Shown here one piece after another: positions 8,295-16,717 of a stretch of DNA of 64,000 nt. The notes under the pieces are model-generated. The model saw only the letters and a program-made list of their open reading frames with translations, had not been told where the DNA came from and did not search any database. Origin of the DNA: Clostridia bacterium (GTDB lineage: Bacteria > Bacillota > Clostridia > Oscillospirales > Acutalibacteraceae); contig JAGBSO010000016.1 of NCBI GenBank assembly GCA_017631795.1, forward strand, positions 1 through 64,000, given 5' to 3'. Both the position numbers and the translations under genes were made by a program. Each line of letters begins with the position of its first letter. Within the stretch, counting starts at the first letter, position 1.

Positions 8295-8546
8295 ATGACC
8301 GATAACAGAATCATTAAAGCTCACGATTTTTGTACTAACAATAAAAAATCATTAACAAATGATAGCACTTGCGGTTGTTTTTATTGTCTTAAAATATTTA
8401 ATCCAAATGAAATCACCGAATGGATTGAAGATTCAAAAGGCACTGCTGTATGTCCTTATTGTGGTGTTGATTCCGTAATCGGTGAAAGTTCAGGCTATCC
8501 CGTTACGAAAAATTTTTTAGCAGAAATGAACAAGTATTGGTTTTGA
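8295..8546 (+). CDS. Small zinc-ribbon cytoplasmic protein
   Basis: 83 aa. The pattern TCGCFYCLKIF (about 25-35) and VCPYCGVDS (about 54-62) gives two CxxC-like knuckles. The following GESSGYPVTKNFL and terminal MNKYWF are recurrent in a widespread conserved bacterial family of unknown function. The start is preceded by AAAGGAG. It lies 15 bp after the DUF2804 gene and 30 bp before the next, inside the same operon-like run. Confidence 0.75.
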   Translation: MTDNRIIKAHDFCTNNKKSLTNDSTCGCFYCLKIFNPNEITEWIEDSKGTAVCPYCGVDSVIGESSGYPVTKNFLAEMNKYWF

Positions 8547-8576
8547 TAAAATTACAGGAATTAAAGGAGACCCAAC

Positions 8577-9065
8577 ATGAACGGAATGACAAGACGTGAA
8601 CGACAGGTCACGGATATGGATGAAATCATAAAAATTCTTGATAAGGCAAAGGTTCTGCACTTAGGTCTTGTTGACGGTGATGAACCTTATGTAGTGCCTA
8701 TGAATTACGGCTACGAAATGAATGGCGACAAGCTGACAATATGGCTTCACGGTGCACCTCAGGGCAGAAAAATCGATCTTATGAAGCAGAATCCCAAGGT
8801 GTTTTTTGAAATGGACTGTGATATCACTCCCTTTGAGGGCGATGTTGCATGCCGTTACGGTATTACATATTCATCAATCATGGGCAAAGGCACTGCAACT
8901 ATAGTTGAAGATGCCGAAGAAAAGAAGCACGGTCTTGTGGTTCTTATGCAGACTCAGACCGACAAGGATTTCACATTTGATGACAAAATTGTTAAGGTGG
9001 TCAGTGTTATAAAAATTGATGTCAGTGAGTACACTGCAAAACACAGACCCATGCCGAAAAGATAA
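8577..9065 (+). CDS. NimA-like pyridoxamine 5'-phosphate oxidase family flavoprotein
   Basis: 162 aa. It has the split-barrel flavin-binding fold of the PNPOx/NimA group. RRERQVTD near the N-terminus, VLHLGLVDGDEPYVVPMNYGY (split here as VLHLGLVDGD and EPYVVPMNYGY, about 32-52), WLHGAPQGRKIDLM and the later SSIMGKGTATIVED are characteristic. Members bind FMN, FAD or heme; some (Nim) reduce nitroimidazoles. Whether this one confers resistance cannot be read here. GGAG lies 7 nt before the ATG. It is 31 bp upstream of the GH3 gene. Confidence 0.85.
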   Translation: MNGMTRRERQVTDMDEIIKILDKAKVLHLGLVDGDEPYVVPMNYGYEMNGDKLTIWLHGAPQGRKIDLMKQNPKVFFEMDCDITPFEGDVACRYGITYSSIMGKGTATIVEDAEEKKHGLVVLMQTQTDKDFTFDDKIVKVVSVIKIDVSEYTAKHRPMPKR

Positions 9066-9096
9066 AATAACAGTCATAGAGAAAGGACTTACAGAT

Positions 9097-11199
9097 ATGA
9101 CAAGAGAAGAAGCAAGAAGACGTGCCGAAGAGCTCGTCAGTCAGATGACAGTAGCAGAAAAAGCATCTCAGCTCAGATTCGATTCACCCGCAATCGAAAG
9201 ACTGAATGTGCCTGAATACAACTGGTGGAATGAAGCACTCCACGGAGTTGCAAGAGCAGGTGTTGCAACAATGTTCCCCCAGGCAATCGGTCTTGCGGCA
9301 ACATTTGATGCAGACATGCTCCGTGAAATCGGCGATGTCATTTCAACAGAAGGCAGAGCAAAATACAATATGCAGAGCACAAGAGGTGACAGAGACATCT
9401 ACAAAGGTCTCACATTCTGGTCACCCAATGTAAATATTTTCCGTGATCCCCGTTGGGGCAGAGGTCACGAAACATACGGCGAAGACCCTTATCTTACATC
9501 AAGAATGGGTGTGAACTTCGTAAAAGGTATTCAGGGCGACGGTGAATATCTCAAAGCTGCAGCATGTGCAAAGCACTTTGCTGTTCATTCAGGTCCCGAA
9601 CCCGAAAGACACACTTTCAACGCAATCGCATCAAGAAAAGATATGGAAGAAACTTATCTTCCCGCTTTTGAAGCTTGTGTAAAGGAAGCTGATGTTGAAG
9701 CAATCATGGGTGCTTACAACAGAACAAACGACGAACCCTGCTGTGCGCACGAAGTTCTTATGAATGAATATCTTCGCGGCAAATGGGGCTTTAAGGGTCA
9801 CTATGTTTCTGACTGCTGGGCAATCAAGGATTTCCACGAAAATCACAAGGTTACAACAGAACCCAAATACTCAGTAAAACTTGCTCTCGAAAAGGGTTGC
9901 GATGTCAACTGCGGATGTACATACGAAAGAATCATGGAAGCTTATGACGACGGCATTCTTGATGAAAAATACATCACTCAGTCATGCGTAAGACTTTTCA
10001 CAACAAGATTCCTTTTAGGTCTTTTTGACAAGTCAGAGCTTGACGAAATTCCTTATGATGTTGTTGAGTGCAAAGATCACATCAATCTTTCGCACAAAGC
10101 AGCAAAAGAAAGCATCGTTATGCTCAAGAATAACGGTATTCTTCCCCTTACAAAGAGTGATATAAAGACAATCGGTGTTATCGGCCCCAACGCAAACAAC
10201 AGAACATCACTCATCGGTAACTACCACGGTACATCTTCAAGATACATCACAGTACTTGAAGCAATTCAGGACTACATGGGCGAAGATGCAAGAGTTCTCT
10301 ATTCAGAGGGTTCACACATGTGGATGGACACAGTTGAATTCCTTTCAAAGCACGACAAACCAGACCTTCTCGCTGAATGTTCTGCAGTCTGCGAACGCAG
10401 TGATGTTGTTCTTCTTGTTGTGGGTCTTGATGAAATCCTTGAAGGTGAAGAAGGCGATGCAGGCCCCGGCGATAAGGTTACACTTGAACTTCCCAAGCCT
10501 CAGAGAATGCTGATGGATCATGTTCTTGCACAGGGCAAACCCGTTATTGTTCTTAACATGGCAGGCAGTTCAATCGACCTTCGTGTTGCTCAGGATAAAG
10601 CAGCCGCTATCCTTCAGTGCTGGTATCCCGGTGCAAGAGGCGGTAAGGATATTGCAGAAATCATCTTCGGCGAAGTTTCTCCCTCAGGCAAACTTCCCGT
10701 TACATTCTACAACTCAATCGATGAACTCCCCGACATCCACGATTATTCAATGAAGAACAGAACATACCGTTATTTTGAAGGTACTCCCCTTTATCCCTTC
10801 GGTTACGGTCTCACATACGGCAACTGCGTTGCAACAGATATCAATGTTAATGTTGTGAATAACAATGGTTTTGACGGTGCGGAAGTTACTGTCAAAGTCA
10901 AGAATATCGGTAATACTGCAACAGAAGATGCACTTCAGGTTTACATCAAAGACGAAGACAGTGCATTTGCAGTAAGAAATTACAGCCTTTGTGCTTTCGG
11001 CAGAGTGAAACTCGATGCAGGTGAAGAAAAGACCGTCACTCTCAAAATCGAAAAGAGAGAATTCACTTCAGTTGACGAAGACGGCAACAGAGATATCTTC
11101 GCAAAGAATTTCACAGTATTTGCAGGTTTCAGCCAGCCCGACGCAAGAAGTGAAGAGCTTACAGGCAATAAGTGTGTAAGTGCAAAAGTTGAGATATAA
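9097..11199 (+). CDS. Glycoside hydrolase family 3 (beta-glucosidase/beta-xylosidase)
   Basis: 700 aa. The N-terminal TIM-barrel domain carries KHFAVHSGPE (Lys about 159) and the nucleophile Asp in VSDCWAIKDF (about 239). The C-terminal alpha/beta sandwich has VIGPNANN and the QCWYPGARGG motif. A fibronectin type III-like domain ends the protein (about 590-690). The layout matches plant-type GH3 xylosidase/glucosidases that release terminal xylose or glucose from plant oligosaccharides. There is no signal peptide, so it acts on imported oligosaccharides. The start at 9097 is chosen for its AAAGGA site and family fit; upstream in-frame codons run inside the preceding gene. Its stop codon is the first triplet of repeat copy B. 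Confidence 0.92.
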   Translation: MTREEARRRAEELVSQMTVAEKASQLRFDSPAIERLNVPEYNWWNEALHGVARAGVATMFPQAIGLAATFDADMLREIGDVISTEGRAKYNMQSTRGDRDIYKGLTFWSPNVNIFRDPRWGRGHETYGEDPYLTSRMGVNFVKGIQGDGEYLKAAACAKHFAVHSGPEPERHTFNAIASRKDMEETYLPAFEACVKEADVEAIMGAYNRTNDEPCCAHEVLMNEYLRGKWGFKGHYVSDCWAIKDFHENHKVTTEPKYSVKLALEKGCDVNCGCTYERIMEAYDDGILDEKYITQSCVRLFTTRFLLGLFDKSELDEIPYDVVECKDHINLSHKAAKESIVMLKNNGILPLTKSDIKTIGVIGPNANNRTSLIGNYHGTSSRYITVLEAIQDYMGEDARVLYSEGSHMWMDTVEFLSKHDKPDLLAECSAVCERSDVVLLVVGLDEILEGEEGDAGPGDKVTLELPKPQRMLMDHVLAQGKPVIVLNMAGSSIDLRVAQDKAAAILQCWYPGARGGKDIAEIIFGEVSPSGKLPVTFYNSIDELPDIHDYSMKNRTYRYFEGTPLYPFGYGLTYGNCVATDINVNVVNNNGFDGAEVTVKVKNIGNTATEDALQVYIKDEDSAFAVRNYSLCAFGRVKLDAGEEKTVTLKIEKREFTSVDEDGNRDIFAKNFTVFAGFSQPDARSEELTGNKCVSAKVEI

Positions 11200-11397
11200 A
11201 CAATAATTTAGCGGGATGTTTGAAGAAACTGAAATTGAGCCTGTAGGGGCGTTGCTCCAACGCCCGATTGTGAGCAAAGCGAACAATAACGGCTCTGCCG
11301 TTTTATTTTCCTACGGAAAATGCACATTCGTGCCGGGCGATGAATCATCGCCCCTACGATATATCAATCAATTTCTGCTTAGCTAAATTATTGTTTA
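11197..11397 (-). repeat. Inverted-end hairpin element, copy B
   Basis: About 201 bp with TAAACAATAATTTA at the left (11197-11210) and TAAATTATTGTTTA at the right (11384-11397). The left TAA is the stop codon of the GH3 gene. The flank sequences and hairpin order are inverted relative to copy A. Its last stem is GGGCGATG/CATCGCCC, a compensated variant of copy A's GGGCGTTG/CAACGCCC. Confidence 0.85.
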
Positions 11398-11414
11398 CAA
11401 AATAACCGCATAAA

Positions 11415-11444
11415 AAAAGAACAACACATCTGTGTTGTTCTTTT
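11415..11444. terminator. Bidirectional intrinsic terminator
   Basis: AAAAGAACAACACA-tc-TGTGTTGTTCTTTT, a perfect hairpin with A and T tracts on both sides, between the convergent GH3 gene and metallophosphoesterase gene. Confidence 0.85.
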
Positions 11445-11456
11445 ATTTTGCCTGAA

Positions 11457-12887
11457 TTATTTGCCGAGAAGGCAATCAAAGAAGTTTACGTCAAAGCCGT
11501 CTTCTTTAAGGTCACTGTATCTGCCGATGTTATTGAAAATCGCATAGATTGTGCCGAATTTTCTTACAAGGTTATTGAACATTGTAACGATTGAAAATTC
11601 TTTGTATTCGTGACCGCCGTCTTTTGTTGTTTTTGTGATTGTGAATGAATTGAATGCTTCATCTGCACCGACTTCATAAGATTCAACTGTGATTGAATCT
11701 TCATTGCAGGTGAGAATGTTGTATGTGGGTTCAAGTGTCAGGTAATCAAAACCGATGAGTTTCTCGTTAAGACCGAGTTCATCTTCCTCTCTGGGACGGT
11801 TGATTGAACATGAAACCATATAGATTGTACCTGCGGGGTCAATCATTTCTGAAGCAAGAGGTGCAACAGTTTTGCTGTTGTAAAGAACATTTGAAACTGT
11901 ATAGAAATGGCTGTGACCGAGAAGCACAAGGTCAATGCCGTATTCATCAACAATAGGTGCCCACATCAGTCTGATAAGTCTGTTTTCGCTTTCACGATGA
12001 GGAATTCTGCCGCTGTAAAGGTCATGGTGAGCAACAAGCACTTTCCATTTTACATCGGGATTTGCACTGACTGCCTTTGCAACAAATGCTGCATGGTCTT
12101 CGCCCGATGCGTTGTTTGTGTCAACCATAAGGAAAAGCACATCACCCTTTACATACCAGTAGTTGTCACCGATATATGATGAAACTTTTGCTTCTTCATA
12201 TTCATTGGGAAGATTTGTGAATGTCTTATATTCAACACCTTTTCTGTCGTGATTGCCGATTGTTGTGGCAACAGACATTGTTTTGAGCAAAGGTGAAGCA
12301 GTGAATGCCTTGTATTCTGCTTCAAGACCGTCACTTGCCTGGTCACCTGCAGAAATAAGAAGGTCAATATCTTCTTCTCTTGCAAGAGCATCTTCAAGTG
12401 CGTTGTTGAGACCCAATGATGTGTTATAAAGTGAATCGGGATTTTCTTCTGAATTGTCAGAAATATGAATGTCTGTCATATAAACTGCTTTGAATTCATC
12501 AGCAGCTGATGTTGTGAATGAATATACAGCTGATTCATAATCACCGCTTGTTGCTTTATAATAGTATGTTGTGCTGTATTCAAGACCTGTAACTGTTACA
12601 TGGTTTACAAAGTCACCGTCAGATGCTTTTTCTGTTGTGCCTTTGAATTCATCAGCATCAATCAGAAGAGCATTTTTGCTGACAGAAACAACAGGTGTGT
12701 TTTCAGTTTCTGTGTACCATGTGAAGTTTCTTTCTGTTTCATCTGAGCCTACAAACATCATAAGACCTGCTTTTGTGTCGTCAGATTCCCAGATAGCATC
12801 CCACTGAGCATTGTCAGCAGCAAAAACAGGGATTGCAGATGTTGCCACAAGAATAACTGTGAGTAAAACGCAAAGAAGTTTTTTCAT
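11457..12887 (-). CDS. Secreted metallophosphoesterase with N-terminal purple-acid-phosphatase-like domain
   Basis: 476 aa. Signal peptide MKKLLCVLLTVILV...VFA (cut at about 23). Residues 30-130 resemble the fibronectin-like domain of purple acid phosphatases (GLEYSTTYYYKAT). The calcineurin-like core has TDIHISD (about 141-147), SAGDQASDG, TIGNHDRKG, VAHHDLYSG and LLGHSHFY, giving the usual two-metal ligand set. The C-terminal 45 residues (FNNLVRKFG...CLLGK) form a predicted helical tail. It probably hydrolyses phosphomonoesters or diesters outside the cell; the substrate is unknown. AGAGGT precedes the ATG. Its promoter (12920-12948) sits directly against the maf stop codon, so it can be transcribed independently of the rimP operon. 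Confidence 0.88.
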   Translation of the reverse strand: MKKLLCVLLTVILVATSAIPVFAADNAQWDAIWESDDTKAGLMMFVGSDETERNFTWYTETENTPVVSVSKNALLIDADEFKGTTEKASDGDFVNHVTVTGLEYSTTYYYKATSGDYESAVYSFTTSAADEFKAVYMTDIHISDNSEENPDSLYNTSLGLNNALEDALAREEDIDLLISAGDQASDGLEAEYKAFTASPLLKTMSVATTIGNHDRKGVEYKTFTNLPNEYEEAKVSSYIGDNYWYVKGDVLFLMVDTNNASGEDHAAFVAKAVSANPDVKWKVLVAHHDLYSGRIPHRESENRLIRLMWAPIVDEYGIDLVLLGHSHFYTVSNVLYNSKTVAPLASEMIDPAGTIYMVSCSINRPREEDELGLNEKLIGFDYLTLEPTYNILTCNEDSITVESYEVGADEAFNSFTITKTTKDGGHEYKEFSIVTMFNNLVRKFGTIYAIFNNIGRYSDLKEDGFDVNFFDCLLGK

Positions 12888-12919
12888 AAAAGTACCTCTT
12901 TTCCTATATTTTTGATTTT

Positions 12920-12948
12920 ATTATATTACAGATATAATAAGCTGTCAA
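12920..12948 (-). promoter_or_regulatory. Sigma-A promoter for the secreted metallophosphoesterase
   Basis: -35 TTGACA (12943-12948), 17-nt spacer, -10 TATAAT (12920-12925), a full consensus match. It abuts the stop codon of maf. Confidence 0.8.
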
Positions 12949-13500
12949 TCAGAATATTCTGATGTGTCTTACGGTTTCCGAAAGAGGAAGACCCACAACA
13001 TTGAAATAATCACCGTGAATTCCCTTTACAAGCACAAAACCCTTGCCCTGAATTCCGTAAGCTCCCGCTTTATCCATAGGCTCACCTGTTGCGATGTAAT
13101 CTTTTATTTCTTTTTCGGAAAGCTCATAAAATTCAACATCTGTCGCAACATGGAAAATGTCTGTCTTGTCTTTAGTTTTTATGCAGACACCTGTAAAAAC
13201 TGTGTGTCTTCTGCCTGAAAGTGATGAAAGCATACTGAAAGCATCGTCTTCATCCTTTGGTTTGCCGAGAATTGTGTTGCCAAGAGCAACAACAGTATCT
13301 GCGGCAATAATCATTGCGTCATCATGACGGCAGAAAACATCTTCAGCCTTCTGCCTTGCAAGTTCTTCAACTGCTTTGTCGGGAGTGATTCCGTCGGGAA
13401 GAGTTTCTTCACACTGCGACACAACTACTTCATATTCAATCCCTGCCAATGTGAGCAGTTCTTTTCTTCTCGGTGATGCCGAGGCAAGTATTGTTTTCAT
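12949..13500 (-). CDS. maf: Maf family nucleotide pyrophosphatase
   Basis: 183 aa, full length. Maf proteins hydrolyse dTTP, UTP or modified (d)NTPs and affect septum formation. Family signature ASASPRRKELL is at residues about 6-16, with ADTVVALGN (about 67-75) and LGKPKDEDDA following. The final gene of the long rimP-to-maf operon, overlapping ribF by 4 bp, which implies translational coupling. Confidence 0.93.
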   Translation of the reverse strand: MKTILASASPRRKELLTLAGIEYEVVVSQCEETLPDGITPDKAVEELARQKAEDVFCRHDDAMIIAADTVVALGNTILGKPKDEDDAFSMLSSLSGRRHTVFTGVCIKTKDKTDIFHVATDVEFYELSEKEIKDYIATGEPMDKAGAYGIQGKGFVLVKGIHGDYFNVVGLPLSETVRHIRIF

Positions 13501-14399
13501 CGGAACACCTCATTATATATATTTTCCGCTGTCCCGGAGTCATCTTTAAGCTGTGCTGAAAGTGCTTCGAGAGAGGGGAATTTTTTTTCGTCTCTTATCA
13601 TTTTTATAAGCTTTACTTCGGGATGTGCACCGTAAAGATCACCCGAAAAACCGATAATACAGGTTTCACTGCGAAGCTGGTCGCCGTTTACGGTGGGTCT
13701 TTTGCCGATATTTGTCATAGACGGATAAAGTTTTCCGTCAACTTCTGTTGCTGAAGCATAAACACCGTTTTTCGGAACGACATGCCAATCGGGGAAAAGC
13801 TGATTTATTGTGGGGAATCCGAGGAGTTTTGCACCGATTCTGTCACCGTACACAACTTCAAAATCATAAGCAAAATATCTGCCGAGCATTTCATTTGCAT
13901 TTTCGGTGTCACCGTTTTCTATCGCCTGTCTGATTCTTGTTGAGCTGACAGCATTTCCGCCATACATGACTTCACCTGCACACTCAAATCCGATTGATTC
14001 TTTTTTGCACAGATTCATAAGTGTTTCCGCAGTGCCTGCACCGTTTTTTCCGAAACTGTAATTGAATCCGCATGAAACAAAACCTGCATTGAGTTTTTTC
14101 ACAAGAATTTCATAAAAAAATTCTTCGGGAGTCATGTTTCTGACTTCTTCAAATGATAATCTTATTGTACTGCAACCAAGCTCGGCAGTTGTCTTTTCGC
14201 AAAGACTTCTTGTCATGATTTTCTTGGGTGCAGAGCCTTTGAGAGTTTTCTGCGGATGGGAGTCAAATGTCAGAATACAAGGAAAAAGACCGTTATGCTT
14301 CTGCTTAACAGCCTCATTAATCACGGCAACATGGCCTTTATGCAGTCCGTCGAAATTTCCAAGTGCGACAGCAGTTTTTTTACCGTTCAGATCAATCAT
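13497..14399 (-). CDS. ribF: Bifunctional riboflavin kinase/FAD synthetase
   Basis: 300 aa. Converts riboflavin to FMN and then FAD. The N-terminal nucleotidyltransferase domain has GNFDGLHKGH (about 13-22) and SSTRIRQAIENGD. The C-terminal riboflavin kinase domain has GFPTIN (about 194-199) and NIGKRPTVNG. It overlaps truB by 8 bp and maf by 4 bp. The truB-ribF pairing after infB-rbfA is the standard bacterial order. Confidence 0.94.
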   Translation of the reverse strand: MIDLNGKKTAVALGNFDGLHKGHVAVINEAVKQKHNGLFPCILTFDSHPQKTLKGSAPKKIMTRSLCEKTTAELGCSTIRLSFEEVRNMTPEEFFYEILVKKLNAGFVSCGFNYSFGKNGAGTAETLMNLCKKESIGFECAGEVMYGGNAVSSTRIRQAIENGDTENANEMLGRYFAYDFEVVYGDRIGAKLLGFPTINQLFPDWHVVPKNGVYASATEVDGKLYPSMTNIGKRPTVNGDQLRSETCIIGFSGDLYGAHPEVKLIKMIRDEKKFPSLEALSAQLKDDSGTAENIYNEVFR

Positions 14400-15273
14400 T
14401 TACAAAAACCCTTTTTACAAAAAGATTTGTTTCGTTTTCCCTGAATTCGCCAAGACCTAAAAATTTATCATCAGGAGAATAAACTCTGTAAAGCGAAGGC
14501 ACAAGCTTTGTGTGAAGTCGTGCAGAGTCAAGCTCTCCGCCGTTTCGGAAACGTTTTGCCTGAGCTTCACTGACCCTGATTGAGGGATATGCTTCAAGTG
14601 CTTTATCAACGGGAATCAGAAAAGCGGAAACATCTTCTGCCGCTTTCAGTTCATCTTCCGTATGAGCTTCATCAATGGAAAAACCGTTTGAAAGTGTTCT
14701 TCTGAGTGCTGTCATAACAGCTCCGCAACCGAGCATTTCTCCGATATCGGATATGAGTGAGCGGATATAAGTACCCTTAGAGCATTTGACGTCAATTGTA
14801 TATTCACCGTTTTCGTATGATACAAAATCACAGTTATAAATTGTGACAATGCGTTTTTCTCTTTCAACTTCAATCCCCTGCCGAGCAAGTTCATAAAGTC
14901 TTTTGCCGTCTTTCTTTATGGCTGAATACATAGGCGGCAACTGCTCAATTTCACCCGTAAAATGAGCAATCGCTTTTTTAACTGTTTCTTCATCGGGGAT
15001 ATTGTCGTTTGTTGTAAGCACCGTGCCTGTTATATCAAGAGTATCGGTTGTTATGCCCGGTCTGAATGAAGCACGATAGCCTTTATCGTGACTGGGAAGA
15101 AGCTCGATGAATCTTGTGGCATTTCCCACAGCAACAGGCAAAACACCCGTTGCCATAGGGTCAAGGGTGCCTGTATGTCCTGTTTTCTTTTCACTTGTGA
15201 CACGTCTGACAATCGCACCGCCGATAAATGATGTTATACCTGCGGGTTTGTCAAGTATTATAAATCCTGTCAT
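14392..15273 (-). CDS. truB: tRNA pseudouridine(55) synthase
   Basis: 293 aa. Forms pseudouridine at position 55 in the T-loop of tRNAs. Catalytic Asp is in GHTGTLDPMATGVLP (about 33-47). The PPMYSAIKKDGKRLYELAR segment (about 98-116) and CSKGTYIRSL (about 150-159) are family hallmarks. A C-terminal PUA-like part is present. It overlaps nrnA by 4 bp and ribF by 8 bp. Confidence 0.95.
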   Translation of the reverse strand: MTGFIILDKPAGITSFIGGAIVRRVTSEKKTGHTGTLDPMATGVLPVAVGNATRFIELLPSHDKGYRASFRPGITTDTLDITGTVLTTNDNIPDEETVKKAIAHFTGEIEQLPPMYSAIKKDGKRLYELARQGIEVEREKRIVTIYNCDFVSYENGEYTIDVKCSKGTYIRSLISDIGEMLGCGAVMTALRRTLSNGFSIDEAHTEDELKAAEDVSAFLIPVDKALEAYPSIRVSEAQAKRFRNGGELDSARLHTKLVPSLYRVYSPDDKFLGLGEFRENETNLFVKRVFVND

Positions 15274-16235
15274 AACAATCCTGCAATTCTGAGCTGATTT
15301 TCAGTGTGTTCAAGGACTGCTTTCAGAGCATCTTCCTTATTGCCTGCGAATGCACATCCTGCAGCCATCGGATGACCGCCTCCGCTAAGATGCGATGCGA
15401 TTTCTGCGGCATTTGCAGGTGCATTTGTCCTGACTGAAATTCTGAAAAAGCCTTCTTCTTTTTCTTTCATGGTGATACCCACGAAAACACCTTCAATCTG
15501 ACGGGGTAAAGAAGAAAGTGCCTGAGTTTCACACTCAAGAGCTCCGCTTTCCTTAAACATATCAAGAGTGAGCATCATAACGGCACATTTGCCGTCAAAA
15601 TAAGTTTCAAGAGAATTCATCGCAAGTTTTTCAAGTGCGACGTATTCCTTTGTTTTTGTTTCAAACTGAATGCGGTTGATTTCACCCGCATCAATTCCGC
15701 AGTCAAGCATAGCTGCTGCAGTGCGCAGTGTTCGAGCTTTTGTATTTCCGTAACGGAAACAGCCTGTATCGGTTGAAATTGCAATATAAATACATTCTGC
15801 AATTTCTTTTGTGATTGCAACACCCATTTCAAGAAGCAGGTCATAGACAACTTCGCCTGCTGCTGCAGAATCAGAATCAAGATAAGTCTTCGCTGCATAC
15901 ATGGTGTTTGAAAAATGGTGGTCAATTGCAAGTTCAACTTTCACATTCTTGTCATAACCGCAACCTGCACCGAGAATGCGTTCATCTGCTGTGTCTGTTG
16001 TAACGATATGCTCAGGTGTGAAAGAATTATCAAACATAAGCCCTTCTGTAAGGTAAATATCGTTTTTGGGGATTCCGTCAAGCCACACTGCCGCTTTTTT
16101 ACCCAAAGAAAGAAGCCCGTGACACAATGCACAGGCACTTCCCACAGCATCCCCGTCGGGATTTTCGTGAGCAAAAATAAGAATATTATCCATTGAAAGG
16201 AGCATTGATGCTGCTTCTTCTTTAGTTATTCTCAT
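15270..16235 (-). CDS. nrnA: DHH/DHHA1 oligoribonuclease (NrnA/RecJ-like)
   Basis: 321 aa. Degrades nano-RNAs and pAp in Firmicutes. The DHH domain has ENPDGDAVGSA (about 24-34), TDTADERI and IDHHFSN, and the DHHA1 domain ends with SGGGHPMAAGCAF (about 284-296). Two adjacent ATGs (16236-16238 and 16233-16235) follow GAAAGGA; I took the second for spacing, but the first is equally possible. Either way it overlaps the 3' end of rbfA, so the two are coupled. Placement between rbfA and truB is common in Clostridia. Confidence 0.9.
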   Translation of the reverse strand: MRITKEEAASMLLSMDNILIFAHENPDGDAVGSACALCHGLLSLGKKAAVWLDGIPKNDIYLTEGLMFDNSFTPEHIVTTDTADERILGAGCGYDKNVKVELAIDHHFSNTMYAAKTYLDSDSAAAGEVVYDLLLEMGVAITKEIAECIYIAISTDTGCFRYGNTKARTLRTAAAMLDCGIDAGEINRIQFETKTKEYVALEKLAMNSLETYFDGKCAVMMLTLDMFKESGALECETQALSSLPRQIEGVFVGITMKEKEEGFFRISVRTNAPANAAEIASHLSGGGHPMAAGCAFAGNKEDALKAVLEHTENQLRIAGLL

Positions 16236-16590
16236 CATTAGTATCCTTTCGGGTTTTGCTTTCATATTCCTGCCAGAGTTCAATACCCTTACGCACTGAA
16301 TCGTCTGCAATAAATTTGAGTTCGGGAGATTTTCTCAGACGGAGTCTGTTTGCAACTTCTCTTCTGATAAGTCCCTGCGCATGAGTGAGAGCTTTTGCAG
16401 CACCTACTGCTGTTTCATAACCCTCAAGCGCACTTATATAAACTTTTCCGAATGAAAGGTCACCTGCAAGTTCAATTCTTACAACTGTAAGAAGCTTGTC
16501 CTTGACTCTGGGGTCTTTCAGTTCTCTTATGACAGCGGTGATTTCTCTTTTGATATCCTCAGCCGTTCTGTCGTTTTTATACATTGACAT
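16222..16590 (-). CDS. rbfA: Ribosome-binding factor A
   Basis: 122 aa. Binds the 30S precursor near the 5' end of 16S rRNA during maturation. The KH-like fold is recognisable through RTAEDIKREI (about 8-17), RVKDKLLTVVRIELAGDL and LRLRKSPELKFIADDS (about 93-108). AAGGTG precedes the start by 7 nt. It is separated from infB by 127 bp that contain a small inverted-repeat element. Confidence 0.93.
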   Translation of the reverse strand: MSMYKNDRTAEDIKREITAVIRELKDPRVKDKLLTVVRIELAGDLSFGKVYISALEGYETAVGAAKALTHAQGLIRREVANRLRLRKSPELKFIADDSVRKGIELWQEYESKTRKDTNDENN

Positions 16591-16630
16591 TATTTTTCAC
16601 CTTTTAATACATAACTCATAATTATTCAGC

Positions 16631-16705
16631 GTAGGGCGGCTTGCCCTCAAGCCGCCGTTGAAGTTTCATCAAAACCCACGGCGGGATGAGGGCATCCCGC
16701 CCTAC
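16631..16705. repeat. Small GTAGGGCGG...CCGCCCTAC inverted repeat inside the infB-rbfA gap
   Basis: 75 bp. Each arm folds on itself (GGCGGCTTg/cAAGCCGCC and GCGGGATG/CATCCCGC), and the ends GTAGGGCGG/CCGCCCTAC pair. It resembles the core of the larger family but lacks the TAAACAATAATTTA ends. An 8-bp CATAATTA occurs at 16617-16624 and 16705-16712; only the right copy touches the element, so it is weak evidence of target duplication. Confidence 0.75.
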
Positions 16706-16717
16706 ATAATTACCATT

